Shown: positions 1 through 10,322 of the stretch, piece by piece
Layout: the number at the start of each line of letters is the position of its first letter
Numbering within the stretch: the first letter of the stretch is position 1
NCBI GenBank assembly: GCA_947650285.1
Contig: CANTFL010001078.1
Location: 62,001 to 126,000 of the forward strand
DNA: 64,000 bases
DNA from: Hyaloperonospora brassicae
Taxonomy: Eukaryota > Oomycota > Peronosporomycetes > Peronosporales > Peronosporaceae
Reading direction: 5' to 3'
Position numbers and translations under genes: made by a program
The notes under the pieces: generated by a model
Databases searched by the model: none
What the model was told of the DNA's origin: nothing
What the model saw: the letters and a program-made list of their open reading frames with translations, nothing else

Positions 1-109
1 GGGGGTGTAGCTACCAGAGTCGGATCCGAACCGGAAGGCGCTCGTTAGGCTACAGAAGTCACGACCGTCGGCAGTAGCAAAGGAAAAAGAGGCGGCGTGT
101 ATAAAGAGG

Positions 110-621
110 ATGGGAGAATCTGCTGCTGCACCGTCACTTTTCGAGCAGCTCGCGGGTACGAGTTTGCTCGTTGCTTGCGCGCGTTATTGTTGTGTTGTGT
201 TTGATATGCTTTGATGTCAGATACGTACTTGGATGGACCGTTTCGCGTCCTACGTCGGTGTTTTCTTGAGCGGACAAAGGTGTTCGTTGTACTTCGTCGT
301 GTCAATAGCGTGCGTGGCACGTGCCATGGGTTTTTGAAAGCGTTTGATAAGCACCTGAATCTGGTGATGCTGGACGTCACGCAAGAGTTTGTTCCCCACT
401 TCACCCATGAAAAAGTACTGCGACAAGTACAGGAAGGGACTCGCACTACTAGCGATGCTGTGTTCTCGGCAGCAAATGGACGTCGCAATCGACGCGTCTT
501 TGCTGGTGCGGGAGGCACGCGGCGCGTGTACGTCAAGCAGTTATTCATCCGTGGTGACAACGTTGTATCAGTCAGTGCCGATTTCGCCGACTCGGCTGTT
601 GACGGGTCGCGACAGAGCTGA
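110..621 (+). CDS. LSM11: Sm-like protein of the LSM11 type, two exons
   Basis: The protein has a split Sm fold. Sm1 (FVVLRRVNSVRGTCHGFLKA followed by FDKHLNLVMLDV) and Sm2 (LFIRGDNVVSV) are separated by a linker of about 50 residues, the arrangement known in LSM11 of the U7 snRNP, which acts in histone mRNA 3' processing. The exons are 110-155 and 221-621. The intron at 156-220 (65 nt) has donor GTACGA and acceptor GTCAG. Exon 1 adds MGESAAAPSLFEQLA and joins in phase at GAT (Asp), placing a short N-terminal segment ahead of the conserved DTYLDGPFRVLRR. Without splicing, translation would have to start at ATG 214, just inside the intron end, after an in-frame TGA at 202. TATA-like GTATAAAG lies just upstream of ATG 110. 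The spliced product is 148 aa. The Sm identity is secure. The LSM11 assignment rests on the GFLKAFDKHLN signature. The U7 role is known for animals and only inferred here. Confidence 0.7.
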
Positions 622-639
622 AGTTGAGAACGCAATGAT

Positions 640-3062
640 TGCCGAACACATCGCTGATCGCTGAGAAGAGGCAACGGCTCTTTCGGCATGAGCGTGAAAG
701 AGTACAGCATGGCCAACGAGCTATTTGTACAAAGCTTCTGATTGTTCCGTGGATGTAGATACCAAGAGCCTTGCAAATTTTGCAGTAGATGCAGGTGAAA
801 ACGATGGAGGCTTGCTGTTTGCGCAACGGTATCGAGTACAGATCTCGGTACGAAGATGGAAGCTGGTCGGTAGCACACAAAGCTGCAAAGTCCAGTTCTG
901 ATGAACTGAGCGTGTGCAGAGTGTCGAATGTGCAATGATGATGCTGCGAGTACGAAGTATGCGAAGCAGGTCTTACCATGCGGTGCTGTGGCGGAGCATG
1001 TCGCTTGCTGTCTCGTTTGCAGACACATGCGGCTGATAAGGTATAACGTGCACATTGATCTTGGATACGCTGCCCTCCGGCTGGTGAAGGTGTGGTTTTG
1101 CGTCCATCATTGCCCTGAGACGCCTGATTTTTATCACGAATGGTAGGCAGCTTTGGCCGCAGAAAGCACCTCGATTTCGGCAGGGACGAATCGCTCGTTT
1201 GCTCAAGATGTCAAGTGCCTACCAGACTGGCCACGTGGGTGTAACAAAAGTGTGCAAGGTACTTTCGGCTACCAGCTTCTGGCCAACGCTTTGCAGTAAT
1301 CGCATTGAGCGATGGTTTCATGCATGAGTGGTGTCATCTTGTGCATGCGGACCGTAGCTCCTTTACCGTAGCAGAGACTGGCACTCCATCAATGGTCGTA
1401 GGAATGTTATCATGGCAACGAATTCCATGGATAGTTCTCTCGCAAGATGATGGCAGCAGTATTGCGATCCACGTCAACTGGAACGAGAAGAGGACAAGAG
1501 AAGCAGAAGACATGGTCCAGAGCGCAGGACGGGCTGCAAAGCAATGCAAACGGCGACAGCTTTGATCGTGGGTCGGTGGTATTCGGTTCTTCTTCTCCCA
1601 ACATGGCACAGATTAACACGCCGTTCCGTTTGTTGAATGCAGTCTCGAGGCGATCACGTGCAGCAGTAATCGGCAGTCAATGCACATTGGCTAACAGGTC
1701 TGGAACATGCTTCTGGTATATTCACCTGCAAAAAGCCAAACTCGTGTGGTTGCTTCGTGCCCCTCGTTGCTTGTGCGTCTACATATGACCGAACCGACGC
1801 ATACTGAGAAACCCACCGAACGTTTGCATTCGCTGCATCGTTTGACACGCCGACCATTTCTCGAAAGCCAAGCGACGATACTCGTACCGGTTGACTGGCA
1901 GAGTGCACTCGCATCGTACTCGTTTGACTTCACTTCGGCCTCGAACATACTGAGTTGGTGACCATTAACTCAGTCCCTACCGCCCAACTCTTGCCATTCT
2001 GTTGTTTGATTCCGAGTGCGAAGATCCCCCGACGCTTTCCCACTTTTGTCGCGTGCGTTGAGCCAGAAGTCTCGCATGTTGTCAACATGGCACAGAGATA
2101 TCCGGTGCAACATCAGCGAAAACCTTTTGGCAAGAGCACGACACTTGCGAAGTATCGCTGCCAGAAAAAAGTTTGGTCTCGTCGAGTGTGGCGTCCTATC
2201 AGTAGAAGCCCAGCTGACCTTCTTCAGTGGCGTCGAAGACAACGTTGTCGTTCTGCTATCGACCGAGTCGATCTGGTGCCCCTCGTTTTCTCGCTCAAGC
2301 AACAATCACGTTCTTGCAGCTTCTCTAGTGGGAGTGCACGAGCGCGTGTCGTCACGCTGTCGACATGAGGCGCGTCGCCGCAGCGCCCAGCAGTGAGCTG
2401 CTGTCAAGTACACGTGCAGTACCAATGCCGTGTGGGCACGTCCACGAGCTGGACCGCAGATGAGCGTTTTTGTTCCGTTTGAAGCAGTCTGGACGCATTG
2501 ACGTCCGTTCTCAGCGTTTCTGCAAGCGTCTCGCTCACGATCGTGACGCACGAGCGACCAGCACTAGTCCACTAGCGAACAAGAGCTGCGTCTGTGCTGA
2601 ACAGCGACGAATTCGTAGATGCCTTGCAAGGTGCAAACCGGCGAGAAACGTGCGACTTGGACTTGAAGCTTTGACATGGATGCAGAGGAGCTACTGAACC
2701 TCAACACGAACGACAGGTCAACGAACGCAGCCTCGACACCGGTTAGTCACGTACAGTCAGTCCGTCAGAGACGGCAAGAGCGATCGCAACATCGGGACCC
2801 GACCCGCTAATGCGCTCGCGTAGAGCTTTCTGCACACACTTTCTTGACCGTTCTACGAGCTGTTCAGCCGCGTGTTCGTGCACGGGTCACTTCCATCCGC
2901 CGGAGTCCCGTCGTGTTCTCTTGTCAACGCCTCCTGTGCGAAACTACTGCAGTCGATCTCACGGACGCTGTCAGTGCTACCGAAGCGACTTTTACTTGTC
3001 AACTCGACCCGCACAAGTCGTTCCTACGACGCACACAAAGAGCCCTACGGCTACCATTTTGA
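640..3062 (+). pseudogene. Decayed coding-like region, unidentified
   Basis: No intact gene is visible, but several plus-strand stretches read like protein and are cut by stops or frame changes. Open segments at 1305-1565, 1707-1961, 2016-2396 and 2844-3062 are all in the same frame. Coding-like pieces in other frames include LANFAVDAGENDGGLLFAQR near 770-830 and LNSDEFVDALQGANRRETCD near 2600-2650, followed by ATG 2676 (MDAEELLNLNTNDRSTNAAS). No family is recognised, and no consistent set of GT-AG introns repairs the frames. It may be one or more dead genes, or chance openness in DNA of balanced base composition. The call is deliberately weak. Confidence 0.3.
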
Positions 3063-3071
3063 ACTCGAAAG

Positions 3072-3156
3072 CCGATCGATCGGTCGATTGATCGGTCGAT
3101 CTTCAAAGCTGCAGTGCGTCATAGGACACGTACGTTCGCACGTACGTACGTACGTC
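3072..3156. repeat. Short CGAT and CGTA simple repeats
   Basis: Runs of CGATCGGTCGATTGATCGG and of CGTACGTACGTACGT lie about 350 bp upstream of the methyltransferase start. Both motifs are self-complementary and could form small hairpins. They look like simple-sequence DNA in the 5' flank; no regulatory role can be shown. Confidence 0.5.
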
Positions 3157-3324
3157 AGTATCAAGTCGACACAGCCGACAGTTTCAGGACGAAACTTCAA
3201 GTACAGCCGACACGTCCACGTAGCGTATGTGTGCGTGACAACATCTGTGGCGGTCGAACTGCTCTTCTCTGACTATCCAACAAGTCGTGACATCACCTGA
3301 CTGCGTTACAACGAGCGGATCCCC

Positions 3325-3344
3325 AAAAAACACACACACACACA
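3325..3344. repeat. (CA)n microsatellite
   Basis: A run of A residues followed by about seven CA dinucleotides, in the 5' flank of the methyltransferase gene at 3506. Confidence 0.7.
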
Positions 3345-3505
3345 TTCGGACGCACAACCGCTTTCATAACCGCAAACGGATCCGTTGGCACCGCCAGTTC
3401 CCTCACAAAGAGAGCGCTCGACGAACGACACCTCAAGCGAACAAGTACATACCGTTGGGCAAAGGCCCACGTCAGTAGGAAACGAAAACACACACACGCA
3501 GTCAC

Positions 3506-4348
3506 ATGGGTAAGCAGGACGAGATCAAGACGATGAAGCTGTACCACCACGTGGACCGCATCGAGCGGCGGCTGCACGAATTGGGCTACACGAACAACGA
3601 GACGTTAGTCGATCCAGAGCAATTGGGAACGCTCGACTCGCTGCACTTTTTCGGGGACGAACCCATTTGCCGCATTGTAGAGCTGCTCGCAGCAGTGCCT
3701 GGCGAGGCAAAGGTGCTGGACATTGGCACGGGCTTTGGCGGCACTGCTCGATTGCTCGCCCATCGCAGTGGCTGCAAAGTGGACGCTCTGGAGTTGCAGC
3801 CGGATCTGAGCAAAGCAGGCGAAGAGCTCACGCGACGTTGTGGACTGAGCCATCAGGTGAGGCACTGCAGTGGCGACTTTTTGGAGCGCCCCGTGCAGCA
3901 CAACGAGTACGACGTGGTCGTGGGGCTGCTGTGCTTCCTGCACATTGGTCACTGGCAACAGCTCTTCACGCGCTGTTTCGACAGTCTCAAGCCTGGTGGC
4001 GTCTTGTACGTGGACGACTTTTTCTTGCGTGGCGACGCGCTGACGGAAGAAGATCAACGGACACTGAAACAGGACGTCTACTGCGCCGAGTTGCTGCGGC
4101 AAGAGCAGCTAACGGCTCTGTTGACGACGTGCGGCTTTGCGGCGCTGGCGTTTGAAGACACGACGACCAAATGGCGGCCCTACGTGATGGACAGGGCACT
4201 GCACTACCACGCCGCGCTGGACACGCACATTGCGCGCGACGGTGAGGCAGCAGCTCGAAGTCTCGACCAGTTCTACACTTGCGTTGGACAGCTCTTTCGT
4301 GCTGGAAACGTCGGAGGGTACACGTTGGTCGCTCGCAAACCGCTTTGA
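3506..4348 (+). CDS. Class I SAM-dependent methyltransferase
   Basis: This is a 280-aa single-exon soluble protein. Motif I, VLDIGTGFGGTARLLA (about residues 69-84), is the glycine-rich S-adenosylmethionine loop. It is followed by an acidic ribose-binding position (VDALELQP), a motif-II-like segment (YDVVVGLLCFLHI) and post-motif KPGGVLYVDDFF. The layout is that of the Methyltransf_11/ubiE-like superfamily, closest in style to small-molecule N-methyltransferases such as the sarcosine/dimethylglycine or phosphoethanolamine types. The acceptor substrate cannot be read from the sequence. ATG 3506 is the first start in the frame and precedes the amphipathic DEIKTMKLYHHVDRIERRLH helix. No signal peptide or membrane span is seen. 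A broken second copy lies in opposite orientation at 17981-18232. Confidence 0.85.
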   Translation: MGKQDEIKTMKLYHHVDRIERRLHELGYTNNETLVDPEQLGTLDSLHFFGDEPICRIVELLAAVPGEAKVLDIGTGFGGTARLLAHRSGCKVDALELQPDLSKAGEELTRRCGLSHQVRHCSGDFLERPVQHNEYDVVVGLLCFLHIGHWQQLFTRCFDSLKPGGVLYVDDFFLRGDALTEEDQRTLKQDVYCAELLRQEQLTALLTTCGFAALAFEDTTTKWRPYVMDRALHYHAALDTHIARDGEAAARSLDQFYTCVGQLFRAGNVGGYTLVARKPL

Positions 4349-4856
4349 TATGAAGTTAGCCACTGTCGTGAAGCTACGGCGTCCTGAGTGCTCTCTTGTT
4401 CGAGAAGGCGTCCCACGAGAAGGTAGGTCGGCACTTTGAATGATTGTCTGCTAACACCGACTTCCACGACGCTCACAATGTTTGCGTCCTCTCATAGAGT
4501 CGTTAGCTACCTGCCGTGCAGCTCATTTCGTTCACCATGGACTATGCATCACTAATCGGTCTCTGGTTTCCGTATCTCGCTTTGTCGATACGACCTGGCG
4601 AATGTTTTCTTCGCTTCAAGAGACAACCGCATTAACTGCCACTCGGTGCTGGTCCATATCACAAGCAAAGACTTATGTATACGCGTTCACGTTGGAAATG
4701 CTTCCGAGACATGCGATTACCTGTACGAGATCCAATTCTCGTTTTGCCTATGACGAGCGTCTCCGAAGGTCGTCTACCTTCCGCATCACTTCCGTATACA
4801 TAACGTGGTCAATCGATGCACAAACGTAAAGACAGAGGACACGCAATTGGATGCAA

Positions 4857-4880
4857 GAGAGAGAGAGAGAGAGAGTGTGT
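4857..4880. repeat. (GA)n(GT)n microsatellite
   Basis: About ten GA units run directly into GTGTGT. Simple-sequence DNA 500 bp downstream of the methyltransferase stop. Confidence 0.75.
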
Positions 4881-5086
4881 TATTCATCTCGTTATCTTCT
4901 TCTGGCTTCTAGCAATTTTCATCTGCAGAGAAGCGATCATTATATGAAACTCCCATAGTTGCTCGACGCAAACATGATGCCAGACTTGACACTCGAACCA
5001 CGCCATGACACCATCAACTTGATGCGTGTCTTTCAACACATGAGGTGTCGTGTAGCACTTCGTAATGCGTCCAAGAATGGCGGAAC

Positions 5087-5112
5087 TCATTTACCACATA
5101 AGTGGTAAATGA
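5087..5112. repeat. Perfect 11-bp inverted repeat (hairpin)
   Basis: TCATTTACCAC at 5087-5097 is followed by spacer ATAA and the exact reverse complement GTGGTAAATGA at 5102-5112. It lies in gene-free DNA, with no run of T after it. It could be a remnant of a small inverted-repeat element or a cruciform-forming site. Confidence 0.7.
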
Positions 5113-8100
5113 TATTAGCCTTTGCACCATACGTGAAAGCTATGCCCAATGGAGTGCGGCAGACCTCATTCGACATTGCTCAAACATCAACCGCTTCCGA
5201 AGCTGACTGTTGGTCGCCCAACCGCCAGCGCCGTTATGCTGTCTGAAGGGAAAGACGAGCAAGTGCCGCGACCGCTCGGTTCATGTGGCATATAAATGAC
5301 GCGTCCGAAGAGACGAGAACTTTCGTTACCAATAATATGTATCTTAATCAGAGCTAGCGCATGACAAGGTGCTCGTACATCCAAATGGATGGGACAATAC
5401 CAAACAAATTCTATTGTTGGCGGGCTGAGGCGTAGCAGTCGACCCGAATCTTGAATGCTGACATCTCGATAGTCAGGCTAATCGAGGTTTACTTCCTGCT
5501 AAGATGCATCGACAAACCAAACGATGCAATGAAAGTGTATCGTATGTCCGACGCCTATGAGTGTAGTGATTCACGACCGAGTGTTTCATAGCACTAAGTA
5601 GAGAGACCAACTGTCGCAAAAACAGAGAAAAGTGCGCGTATCAGAAGGTATAGTAAAGTCGCGATAGCACAGCAGATCGCAAATATACGGTCGATGTCAT
5701 TCGTGACAGAGCACTCTATTGATCCGACAACTCCAAGAGATTGTGCAGTCCTTACCCGAAGATTAAGCTGCGCACAGTCACTATTTCGGATACCCCTGGC
5801 GATAAGGCATCCCCAACGTCTTGCTGTTGTTGGTGAAGGTGAGGTATATTGAGGAACGTTGTCGACCAACAATACCATATGCCATCTTGTAGATTTCATT
5901 GAAAAAGACGTGTCACTTTGTGCCTCGTTTTAGAAGAGGGAAGTAGAATAGTGCAAGTTGCTGGAGGATAGTAGGCTCAATCACGTTGGATACGACCTAC
6001 AACATTCTAAGATGATGGCGTGCAGTGCGATAGGAACATCTGTGACCGTGTAAAGCGTGTAATGCCATTAGAATATGGACATAATAATATGATCTCTCCT
6101 TTGTATGCCCGGATGGCAAACTTAATATGTCCATCGGACTACCTTGGCTCAGAAGGTACGAGCCATGGATCAGCTGGCAGCGACGATCTTTGTACGTGCC
6201 TGCCTCTTGTTCGTGAAATGAACATATAATGAACGACTGGGACCGTCAACAAGCGTTCGTGTATACTACGAGCGAGCACGATGACGTCGCATGTAATATA
6301 TTAGCTAGCATGATATTAGAACAACACAATGTAAAATCAGCCATACTGTGCCGACCTACCATTGAAGTAAGTCGAGTAGACCGGGAAATGGCTTCTTGAC
6401 TTCAAAACAATTATATAGAACGAACAATACAAATCAGTCGCCAAGAAGTTTTACCAATGTAATCCTGTATCGACTGGAAAGTCCAACGTAGCAAACCTCG
6501 CTGGGGTTGTGCAGCAACAGCTTGTTAATACTGAGGGAACAGGTCTTCACATAATTGGGGTTTAAAGCTTTAGTAGAACACTGATACGTCAACCACCTTA
6601 CTTGGAAACATGTGTGAGTGAGAATGCGGGTTACATTTGGGTACGCGAAAGAACCGCTATATTATGTCCATTGGCAACCAAATTACGCAGTAGGCTTCTA
6701 CTTTATAGCATAGGTAAAATGAGACCTCGACCAGCTGAGCGGCGAAAGACACAGTATTGTTTCGAGATGGGTAGCCCCCTCGCGAACATTGCATACTAGC
6801 CGTCTGGACATGGAGCTGCCCGAAAATCTCTACGTCATGCTACGACCGTATCGTCCCGACCATCGACACCGCTCAAGTTGCCGCATCCGCAGTCTCGGAT
6901 TCACGGCACGGATAGCGAACGATTTCGAGTCGTATGCAACACGTATCTCGCCAGAATAGATGATCTCCAGGTAGAGGTCATCGTACTCTCGGGAATTGCA
7001 CCAGCTACCGATCCACGGATGCACTAGGTCCACGAGGCGCATCGATACAAGCATACAAAATAAGCGACGTTGAAGGCGTCTCAGAATAAGTAGCAAGCAG
7101 ATAATTACAATCTTCTCAATCTTTGATTGTTCTCTCAGCAGCTGCAAGAATACGTTCAGCCGCGCTTATAACAGATATATATGCACTCTGCATGGACATA
7201 CAAATTATGTGATCATAGCCGAGATTTTATTTGGCTAGACCGAAGAATTCTTCACTTACATATAATTATTTGACTTTGGCCACTCTCGCCAATAATATGT
7301 GAAGATTGATAGTGCAATCATTGGATTGAGATGAGGATTTTGTAGACAGATGTACGATGATTCTGATGAGGTTCAAGAGTTACTAAATGTTTAAATCATA
7401 CTATTTAAACGCACCAACTTACCCGGTGAGCCTCGACTTCCAAAGCTATGCTAAGGTCGTTTATGATTAGGTAATGCGAGTAGAGCTTATCGGTTTATGT
7501 GTTGTACAACATTGTGTGGCTTTTGGCAGATTGGATCATTGTACATTCGTTCAAACTGGATCATGTGATCAAGTGAATGCCTAGACACAATCGGTCAAGG
7601 ATAGAATCGTGCAGTCAACATCTTCTGCTGAATGGGGGAGATACAGAAGTGAGCGATAGAATGCTAACGCATTTGGTTCGATAAGCACATACAGCACGTA
7701 CTGCTGCTTTTATTGACATTTATCCTTGGCTTACAAGTATCAATTCGCGTCAACCGCGGCGTCGAAGGCGGCATGCATCGCACGTCGAACAAGACATCGT
7801 TGGTCATTGCTTCAATTGCAAGATATGAAAGGCGATAATCATAGCGACTGGAAGTAGCGAAAGTGCATGTCGTCGATATGTAAGGGTATAATGCCTATAA
7901 ATTCATAGCGGTTGCACGTGTGAGCAGCTAATGACTGAGCAACTTTAGAAGATAGGACGAAGCTCGTTATGCGAGAGTCAAAAGATGATCAAGTGAAAAG
8001 AGACAGGGAAGCGAGTCTAAATGGAAGGACATAGTGCCTCATCGCGATGAACATCGGTTGATCGCGATGAAGCATTGATAAAGAAATTGAAGTTCAAGAC

Positions 8101-9277
8101 TGCATTGCAAACGAAACTTGGCTGACAGCTTGATGAAATCTTTCTGTGATAATGCGGAAAAGTAATGATACACTGGAAAGGGGACGTTCCCCACCCTATG
8201 TGGAAGCTGACGAGTTGTATGTCCAAAAAATATCGAAGTAACCAGGATTCGGAAGATCGATCGTATGACGAAAGACGATGATTATTTGAAACTTTCTCGA
8301 TCGAAAAAAGCGAAACTAATTTAAATTTGCCAGAATTAATCTTACGAAGAGCAATATATGCACATTGTAAGATATGTGGTTTTGACATGTAGCGGGATGT
8401 ACTGCGACAGGCGAATTTATATTAATTTAACATATATGCGGAATTATGATGTGCGGCATAGTCGATCCCCACCTTCCAGATTTGGCCTTATTTGCTGCGA
8501 TTATTAGACAAGAAACTATGTGTGGGATCGAGTTGACGTTACTAGTATATCAAGCACCATCGCATAAATAAATCACTTCACTTAAACAGATTATTAGTGT
8601 CACGATATCACGGCAAAGGAACTGAATTTGGCCAAGTGGGCCCTAATCAGGAATTTACAAGTGGTCGAATGAAGTGAAAAGACACAGGTTGAAAACATCA
8701 TTATTACGTAGTGAGCGATGATCCCAGTCGTTGTGCATGTTTTGTATCGACCACTTTGTAAACATATCGTGGGTCGATTACGATGTACATCCAAATGTAC
8801 CAAATTCACATGAGACATTAGTATCATGAATTACCAGACAAGCAACTAACTTCAGTTGATGGTGTCAATCGTGATGGAACTTTGGTAGGAAGTTATACGA
8901 CAAGTATCCCAACATTACAGACCCAAAGAGCCTGTCGAAGGTGTACAGATGCATGCTAGGACGTTGGTTTGGATATAATTGGTACAACCATTGATTTCTT
9001 TTGCAATATTTGAGTATTCTCACAATATCTGGTATTTACAGAATGTTGGTGCGTATGGATACTATTTGGACACTGACACTATTATAGAGTACGCGCCACA
9101 GAAATTTGACACGTGTTTAAGGAGTCAATCTTGCAATATCTAGTGTCGAATTTTAGGATAACTATCATGGTAGGGTAGGCGTAGGAATAGGGATAGGATT
9201 TCTATAAGTTTAGTCATTGAATAAATAGAAGCCGATCTACTTACATCTGTGCGATGCGTGTGGCAACCTTTTCCACG

Positions 9278-9475
9278 CAGGAACGTATATTGAACTCCCG
9301 GTATTTAGGATTTCTGCGCTTTTCAGTCGTCTAAGCCCGTGTATCTCTTACCTAGGGCTTAACTCTCAAGGGGTTGTTTTTGCGCTCGGTAGCCATAAAT
9401 TTGAGCCAAAAGCTCGACTTTATATGATTGGCGCAAGATACTCAATAACGCTTACCGGACAGGAACGTAGATTGA
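9278..9475. repeat. Pair of 16-bp direct repeats 182 bp apart
   Basis: CAGGAACGTATATTGA at 9278-9293 recurs as CAGGAACGTAGATTGA at 9460-9475 (15 of 16 identical). Both are preceded by short C/G-rich bases and followed by CT-containing sequence. This looks like remains of a repeated element upstream of the hAT relic; no end or target-site duplication could be fixed. Confidence 0.5.
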
Positions 9476-9978
9476 CTACCTGACATGCATAATGGTACCG
9501 CGCGTCTCCAATATTTCATTTTTCCGAATCATTCGCGGATGATTGCTTTTGGCCATTTAGTATTTTCATAAAAATTGAGCAATGGGATCATTGAAGTTAC
9601 TAGAAAAGGCACTACCGCCTTCTTTTCAGGACAAGAGATCTGGCGTCCCGGAGACTAACTACCTCGACCGCGCTTTACTGTAAGTGCTACTTGAATAAAT
9701 TTGGCAAGAACGTTATATCGACAACACAAAAACCAACTCAATCGTAGTTTGATCGGGCAAGCTGCACGTAGGACTGGACGGCAAGTCGACCAACCGATCT
9801 GGCTACCACCGATTTGGCAGCTACACGATTGTTCAAGTGGTCAGAAGGCAAGATCAAGTAAATCAAGTACCGACGGTAGATAATGGCAAGCCTCGGACAA
9901 ACATGCGGGCAGGGGAACATAAAAATTTGTGAAAACGCTTCCACGAAAAACAGGGAGCACAAAAAACCTGATTGTCGA

Positions 9979-10006
9979 GTTCTTCTCGCTTGAAAGCGAG
10001 AAGAAC
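9979..10006. repeat. Perfect 12-bp stem hairpin with TGAA loop
   Basis: GTTCTTCTCGCT (9979-9990), loop TGAA, then AGCGAGAAGAAC (9995-10006). The stem is perfect. It lies about 320 bp upstream of the hAT coding relic and may belong to the terminal or subterminal part of a mobile element. Confidence 0.7.
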
Positions 10007-10322
10007 GAACATTCTTGAGAGCTTCCCTCCCGATATCCATTCTCGCGCATTTCGTGTCCAAGCGGATCTGGCTTGTCCGTATCCTACACGTTGAATTGTC
10101 TGACAACCGCACGATTCTCTACAGCCGCACTGAAATTTATCAAGCTCAATCGAGAAGATATTCTCGGCCCATAATACGGCCTGCGTCTGCGTGTGGTGAG
10201 CTTTCGACCCGCTCTAAGTACAGCCGACAGACTGGTGACCACACCAGGGGTCAAGAAAAACATAAGCCTACGCTCGTCACCACCGCAAAGATCACCTCAT
10301 TTATTAACGCAGGACTGCTCAC

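Larger units (their letters stand above)
4349..10322. other. Gene-free, AT-richer island
   Basis: About 6 kb with no credible gene. Open frames are short (the longest is 124 codons), have no recognisable domain, and the DNA is visibly richer in A and T than the flanking genes. It holds a GA/GT microsatellite, two perfect hairpins and a pair of direct repeats (listed separately), and the ground just upstream of the dead hAT transposase. It is probably old transposon debris. No tRNA-like clover-leaf or B-box was noticed. Confidence 0.6.

Noticed and set aside
45..1055. Long minus-strand open frame of 336 codons
   Set aside because: It runs antisense over the LSM gene, is rich in Ser/Arg/Thr and has no domain. 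It is a shadow of the coding strand.
9678..10122. Solo LTR beginning TGTAAG and ending TACA
   Set aside because: No matching target-site duplication (TTTAC versus GCCGC) and no second copy in the window.
4349..10322. tRNA or 5S rRNA genes in the gene-free island
   Set aside because: No GGTTCGANTCC-type B-box with matching A-box and acceptor stem was seen by eye. A covariance-model scan would be decisive.
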